Assembly: GCA_001599755.1 (NCBI GenBank)
Contig: BCHX01000005.1
Location: 4,398,409-4,462,408 of the forward strand
Origin: Gliomastix tumulicola
Taxonomy: Eukaryota; Ascomycota; Sordariomycetes; Hypocreales; Bionectriaceae
Length of the DNA stretch: 64,000 bases
Reading direction: 5' to 3'
Positions within the stretch are counted from its first letter, which is position 1. Each line of letters begins with the position of its first letter. The notes under the pieces were generated by a model. The model made no database searches. It was not told the DNA's origin and saw nothing but the letters and a program-made list of their open reading frames with translations. Below are positions 60,188-64,000 of the stretch, piece after piece. The position numbers and the translations under genes were made by a program.

Positions 60188-61510
60188 CTAGGAAACCACT
60201 TTCACCGCAGAAGGCACTTCGTCGTCCTTCACCACGCCCGTCACACCTTTGGCTGCCACGTTGTCTAACTTGGCGGCAAGCTCTCCAAGCAAATCATACT
60301 CCATAACCCATCGCATGCGCTCTTTGACCACGTCCGGCTGGAACGACGAAGTCCAAAGCTCTTCGGGTATATCAGCACTGGCCATTTTGCCAGTCTCGTA
60401 GCTCGTCTGGGTGATCCGATCAGTGCGAGGCTTTCGGAAGTCCTGGAAGAACTGAAGCGCCGCCTCGAGATTGTTGTCTTTCCAATTCTTCAGAGTCTGC
60501 GCAAGAGCGAAACCAGACTCAATAGCCTGACACGCCCCCTGCCCCTGGTGGGGAAGAGTTGAGTGCACGGAGTCGCCGATGAGAATGATACCAGACTCCG
60601 GATGGCTGACGTCGACATCAAACCACTTCTGCGTAGGCTCCCGAACATATAGAGCTTGCTTCAGGATTTGGCCATCCGGTGAGCCCTTCCGAAGGCCCTC
60701 GATAATCTCCTGCACTTCGACGCACCAGTCTCCAACATGGGCAGAAAGATCATCGACAGAGGTTGTAGAGAGCCAGGACTCGGACGTCCAATTCTCCAAT
60801 GGCTCTGTCATGAAGCCAATGATTCCGACTCGGGCGGTGTTGGACTCGTCATTGCCGATTGGGAGAGTCAGAACATGGCGTCGGGGACCACGGAAGTTAA
60901 CCGTCTTTCTCAGGAGCTGCCCTGTCTTGGGTGTCAAGTCGTTGTAGCTGACATAGCCACGATAGACCATCTGGCCGGAGTAGATCGGGTGGTCGGTAAA
61001 GCCGAGGTGCTTGCGAACCGCACTCTTGATCCCATCACATCCCACAATGATGTCTGCTTCAGCCGTTGTACCGTCCGTAAACGACAAAGTATAGCATCCA
61101 CCGGCAGTGTTCCACTCGATGAGCTCCAGCCGCTTGTTGAGCGAGATCATCTTGTCCGGCACACCCTTCTTCAAAGCATCCAGAAGATGGGCTCGATGGA
61201 TCTGTCGGGACCGCGGCTCGCCAAACTCATCTATCTGACCAAGAAATTCGCCAGTGCGGTAGTGGCGATAGTCCATGTAACAAGGAGGATCGTGGGAGGA
61301 CTTCAGGAGCATGTCCGGTCCGATGCCGAACGCATCGAGGACACGGTTGGCGTTGCGGGTGATGTTGACACCAGCACCAACTTCGGTGAACTGGGCAGCA
61401 GCTTCGTAGATGTGGACGTTGGGCAGCTGGGCATGGATTGCGGAATTCATAAAAGCCATGCCGCCGAGACCACCGCCAACGACGGCGATGCGTTTGTCAG
61501 AGAGACCCAT
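60188..61510 (-). CDS. FAD-dependent monooxygenase, salicylate-hydroxylase-like, 440 aa
   Basis: Single exon from ATG 61510 (MGLSDKRIAVVGGG). The FAD-binding GxGxxG is VVGGGLGGMAF at residues 10-20. The NAD(P)H/FAD DG motif is IIVGCDGIKSAVRKHLG, and the second FAD motif is GIILIGDSVHSTLPHQGQGACQAIESGFALAQTL. This is the class A flavin hydroxylase layout of salicylate and 6-hydroxynicotinate hydroxylases, which hydroxylate an aromatic ring, sometimes with loss of a carboxylate. It would produce the diol substrate of the nearby LigB-type dioxygenase. It is convergent with the M20 hydrolase and divergent from the GH3 gene. The exact substrate is unknown. Confidence 0.93.
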   Translation of the reverse strand: MGLSDKRIAVVGGGLGGMAFMNSAIHAQLPNVHIYEAAAQFTEVGAGVNITRNANRVLDAFGIGPDMLLKSSHDPPCYMDYRHYRTGEFLGQIDEFGEPRSRQIHRAHLLDALKKGVPDKMISLNKRLELIEWNTAGGCYTLSFTDGTTAEADIIVGCDGIKSAVRKHLGFTDHPIYSGQMVYRGYVSYNDLTPKTGQLLRKTVNFRGPRRHVLTLPIGNDESNTARVGIIGFMTEPLENWTSESWLSTTSVDDLSAHVGDWCVEVQEIIEGLRKGSPDGQILKQALYVREPTQKWFDVDVSHPESGIILIGDSVHSTLPHQGQGACQAIESGFALAQTLKNWKDNNLEAALQFFQDFRKPRTDRITQTSYETGKMASADIPEELWTSSFQPDVVKERMRWVMEYDLLGELAAKLDNVAAKGVTGVVKDDEVPSAVKVVS

Positions 61511-62045
61511 CTTCCTTGCGGTCCCTTGGAGGAAGTATTGGTAAGAGGAAGAAGCTTGGAATGAGATAGAAAAGCCGAAATCGTTACTCGAGCATCTGGA
61601 TGTTGATGTGTCAGGAAGTGCACCTGGTCAAGCAGTCCATAATATGGTACCTGGCAGAATGTGAAGTATCGCAGCTGAGATGGGAAAGCGACTCACTCCG
61701 AAGAGGCCGCGTCGAGAACGAATGAGGAGATCCCTTGTTAGAATTGTGGCTCTGTCTACTGGAGTTCAGCCAGTAGGCTTAGTGGAGTTTGTCAGTTGGG
61801 TGGTCTGCTGAAGAGGCGGAGATGCCCGCACACGCATGGAGATGTCCGCGCACATGGCGGACCATGGTGGAGTGAAGGCCGAGTCGCATTCCCACCGGCT
61901 TGACGTCGGGGACTGACTGGATTAACCTCTTAGGTTGGATGTCAGCGGTTATCTCGCCTGCTCCGTGTCACTTGACCAAACTGTGATGTTACTATCGCAA
62001 GCGACAAGTGTTGACAGCACGAACTCATTCCAACGCTAGACAACC
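61511..62045. promoter_or_regulatory. Divergent promoter of flavin monooxygenase and GH3 gene, 535 bp
   Basis: It lies between two divergent starts. A short GC-rich pair of related segments (catggagatgcccg... and catggagatgtccg..., within about 61815-61855) forms a local near-repeat. No other feature was seen. Confidence 0.45.
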
Positions 62046-64000
62046 ATGCCATCTTCTTCGGAGACGATCGAGGTGCTCCTCGACGCCCTCACGCTCGAGG
62101 AAAAATGCCACCTTGTGGCGGGGAAGAACATGTGGGAGACATTGAATGTCGACCGGCTCGGCATCGGTAGTCTCAAGACGACGGATGGCCCAGCAGGTGT
62201 CCGTGGCGCCACCTGGATTGATGGCACACACACGACATACATCCCATGTGGCATATCATTGGCTGCTACCTTCGACCCGGATCTCATTGAGCGTGTGGGT
62301 GGCATCTTGGGGATGGAGACGAAGAGCAAAAACTCACATGTACTCCTCGCGCCAACCATGAACATCAGCCGCTCGCCTTTGGGAGGCCGAAACTTTGAGA
62401 ATTTCGGTGAAGATCCGTACCTCTCGGGACGGATGGCAGCAAGCTACATCCGCGGCGTGCAGAAGCATGGAGTAGGCGCTTGCATGAAGCACTACGTTGC
62501 CAATGACATGGAGACTCGACGATTCAACATGGACCAGGAAATAGATGAACGAACGCTCCGCGAGATCTACCTGAGACCGTTTGAGATGGCTCTCGACGCT
62601 CAGCCGTGGACTGCCATGTCCTCCTACCCCAAGATCAATGGGGAACACGCTGACAGCAGCAAGTTCCTCATCGATGACATTCTGCGAAAGGAATGGGGCT
62701 TTGACAACCTTGTCATGTGCGACTGGGGCGGTTTGAACGACACCGTCAAAAGTATGGTTGCAGGCACAGATCTCGAAATGCCAGGTCCTCCAATACGCTA
62801 CGGAACAAGCCTGATTGAGGCGGTCAAAGCTGGCCGGGTTTCTGAGGAAGACAATGTCAACGCTTCTGTCAGGAGGCTCTTGAAGCTACTTGACAGAGCT
62901 GGCTTGCTCGACAAAAAGGATGAGCGGAGTCCGGACAAGAAGTCTGAGCGTCCTTCGGACCTCCCGGAGTTCCGGCAATTGACTCGAAAGGCGGCTTGTG
63001 AGGCAATCGTGCTTCTGAAGAATGACAACAATCTTTTACCTCTGCGGCCTCAAAAGATCAAGAGGCTCGCTATTCTAGGCCCCAACGCGCGGAAGCCAAC
63101 AACGGGAGGAACTGGTAGTGCGGCGGTGAATCCATACTATATCACAAACGCATATGATTCAATCAGCACTGCCGCGAAGGAAATGAATCCTGACTTGGAA
63201 ATCCTCTCCTCCCAGGGCATCTTCACAAACCTTCAACCGCCGCTACTCGGTGACTTGATCAGAACACCAGATGGCTCAAAGACAGGCATTGAGGTGTCGT
63301 TCTTTGCAGGCCACGACTTCGAAGGCCCAGTGATGGGTACCTCACACTGGCAAAACACCGTCATCTTCATGATGAGCGATGGTGACACGCCTCATGTGCT
63401 GAGAGGCAAGCCCCATTGCTATCGCCTGTCTGGGATCATCACACCGACAGAGACTGGTGCATACGACTTCAGCTTGTCCAACACTGGCAAGTCGAAGCTC
63501 TATATCGATGACGAGCTGCTCATAGACAACGCTGAGTGGTCCCAGACGGGCGGGACGTTCATGAATTGTGGAAGCGTCAACCGATTTGCCGAAATGACAT
63601 TAGAAAAGGGCCGGGAGTACAAGTTTCGGGTCGACAACATTGTGGTCCGACCCCCTATTCCAGCACACGACAATACTCTATTCCACACACTTTCGGGCCT
63701 TCGTGTCGGCATGCAGCGCCAGACAGACGAGCAAGCTCTCTTTGACGAAGCCATTTCCATGGCAAAGGATGCAGATGTTGTTGTTCTTGTTGTTGGGCAT
63801 AACAATGATACTGAGAAGGAAGGCATTGATCGAAATTCTCTCTATCTTCCGCGTCGGACGAATGAGTTTGTTGACGCAGTGTGCAAGGCCAACCCTGACA
63901 CTGTTGTGGTCACCCAGTCTGCGAGCGCTATTGCTATGCCGTGGCTCGATGCCACACGTTCCATAGTACACGCATGGTATCAAGGACAGGAGAACGGGAA
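62046..64000 (+). CDS. GH3 beta-glucosidase with PA14-like insert, 3' end outside the window
   Basis: The frame opens at ATG 62046 (MPSSSETIEVLLDALTLEEK) and runs open to the window edge (651 full codons seen), so the gene is cut by the edge, not broken. The GH3 N-terminal barrel has LGIGSLKTTDGPAGVRG, MNISRSPLGGRNFENFGEDP, and the catalytic nucleophile D226 in VMCDWGG. A PA14-like domain is inserted later (ETGAYDFSLSNTGKSKLYID, near residue 475), as in fungal intracellular beta-glucosidases of about 840 residues. No signal peptide is visible. It should release glucose from beta-glucosides. The second GH3 domain has started at the edge (DADVVVLVVGHNNDTEKEGIDR). Confidence 0.94.
   Translation, partial: MPSSSETIEVLLDALTLEEKCHLVAGKNMWETLNVDRLGIGSLKTTDGPAGVRGATWIDGTHTTYIPCGISLAATFDPDLIERVGGILGMETKSKNSHVLLAPTMNISRSPLGGRNFENFGEDPYLSGRMAASYIRGVQKHGVGACMKHYVANDMETRRFNMDQEIDERTLREIYLRPFEMALDAQPWTAMSSYPKINGEHADSSKFLIDDILRKEWGFDNLVMCDWGGLNDTVKSMVAGTDLEMPGPPIRYGTSLIEAVKAGRVSEEDNVNASVRRLLKLLDRAGLLDKKDERSPDKKSERPSDLPEFRQLTRKAACEAIVLLKNDNNLLPLRPQKIKRLAILGPNARKPTTGGTGSAAVNPYYITNAYDSISTAAKEMNPDLEILSSQGIFTNLQPPLLGDLIRTPDGSKTGIEVSFFAGHDFEGPVMGTSHWQNTVIFMMSDGDTPHVLRGKPHCYRLSGIITPTETGAYDFSLSNTGKSKLYIDDELLIDNAEWSQTGGTFMNCGSVNRFAEMTLEKGREYKFRVDNIVVRPPIPAHDNTLFHTLSGLRVGMQRQTDEQALFDEAISMAKDADVVVLVVGHNNDTEKEGIDRNSLYLPRRTNEFVDAVCKANPDTVVVTQSASAIAMPWLDATRSIVHAWYQGQENG

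Overview
The window is nuclear DNA of a filamentous ascomycete, probably Sordariomycetes/Hypocreales (inferred from its close similarity to Acremonium-type genes). The signs are short GT-AG introns of about 50-75 nt, a HET-domain gene, three Zn2Cys6 regulators, fungal MFS permeases, a secreted subtilase and fungal secondary-metabolite genes. No tRNA, rRNA, CRISPR array or intact transposon was recognised.

Left arm (1-12 kb): a HET-domain protein, an RWD/DUF1115 protein, a START/SRPBCC-like protein, a small hypothetical, a DUF4345-like membrane protein, a secreted proteinase K-type subtilisin and a small GPI-anchor-like secreted protein. Carbohydrate block (12-21.8 kb): a Zn2Cys6 regulator, an MFS sugar/lactose permease and a divergent LacZ-type GH2 beta-galactosidase. 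The permease and galactosidase share a promoter with a Gal4/Lac9-type CGG-N11-CCG site near its midpoint. A broken glycoside hydrolase gene follows.

Core (21.8-43.9 kb): an early cephalosporin-type beta-lactam cluster. ACV synthetase (pcbAB, 3747 aa, no intron) and isopenicillin N synthase (pcbC, no intron) are divergent. CefD1-like acyl-CoA synthetase (5 exons) and CefD2-like epimerase (2 exons, C-terminal SKL) form a second divergent pair, and a DHA1 MFS gene lies just downstream of cefD1, where cefM is reported in Acremonium. Together they predict: aminoadipate + Cys + Val -> ACV -> isopenicillin N -> isopenicillinyl-CoA -> penicillin N. The last steps are probably peroxisomal and the MFS would move intermediates. 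No cefEF, cefG or penDE is present. Both divergent promoters carry PacC-consensus (GCCARG) and CCAAT motifs.

Right arm (45-64 kb): a sugar-porter MFS, a Zn2Cys6 regulator, a LigB-type extradiol dioxygenase, an NmrA/isoflavone-reductase-like protein, a D-2-hydroxyacid dehydrogenase, a class II aldolase, a second Zn2Cys6 regulator with a poly-Gln tract, an M20 amidohydrolase and a salicylate-hydroxylase-like flavoprotein. This may be an undescribed aromatic or N-aromatic ring-cleavage catabolic cluster. A GH3 beta-glucosidase with a PA14-like insert runs off the right edge. Exon boundaries were set by eye from splice signals and reading-frame continuity; all multi-exon models keep the frame.
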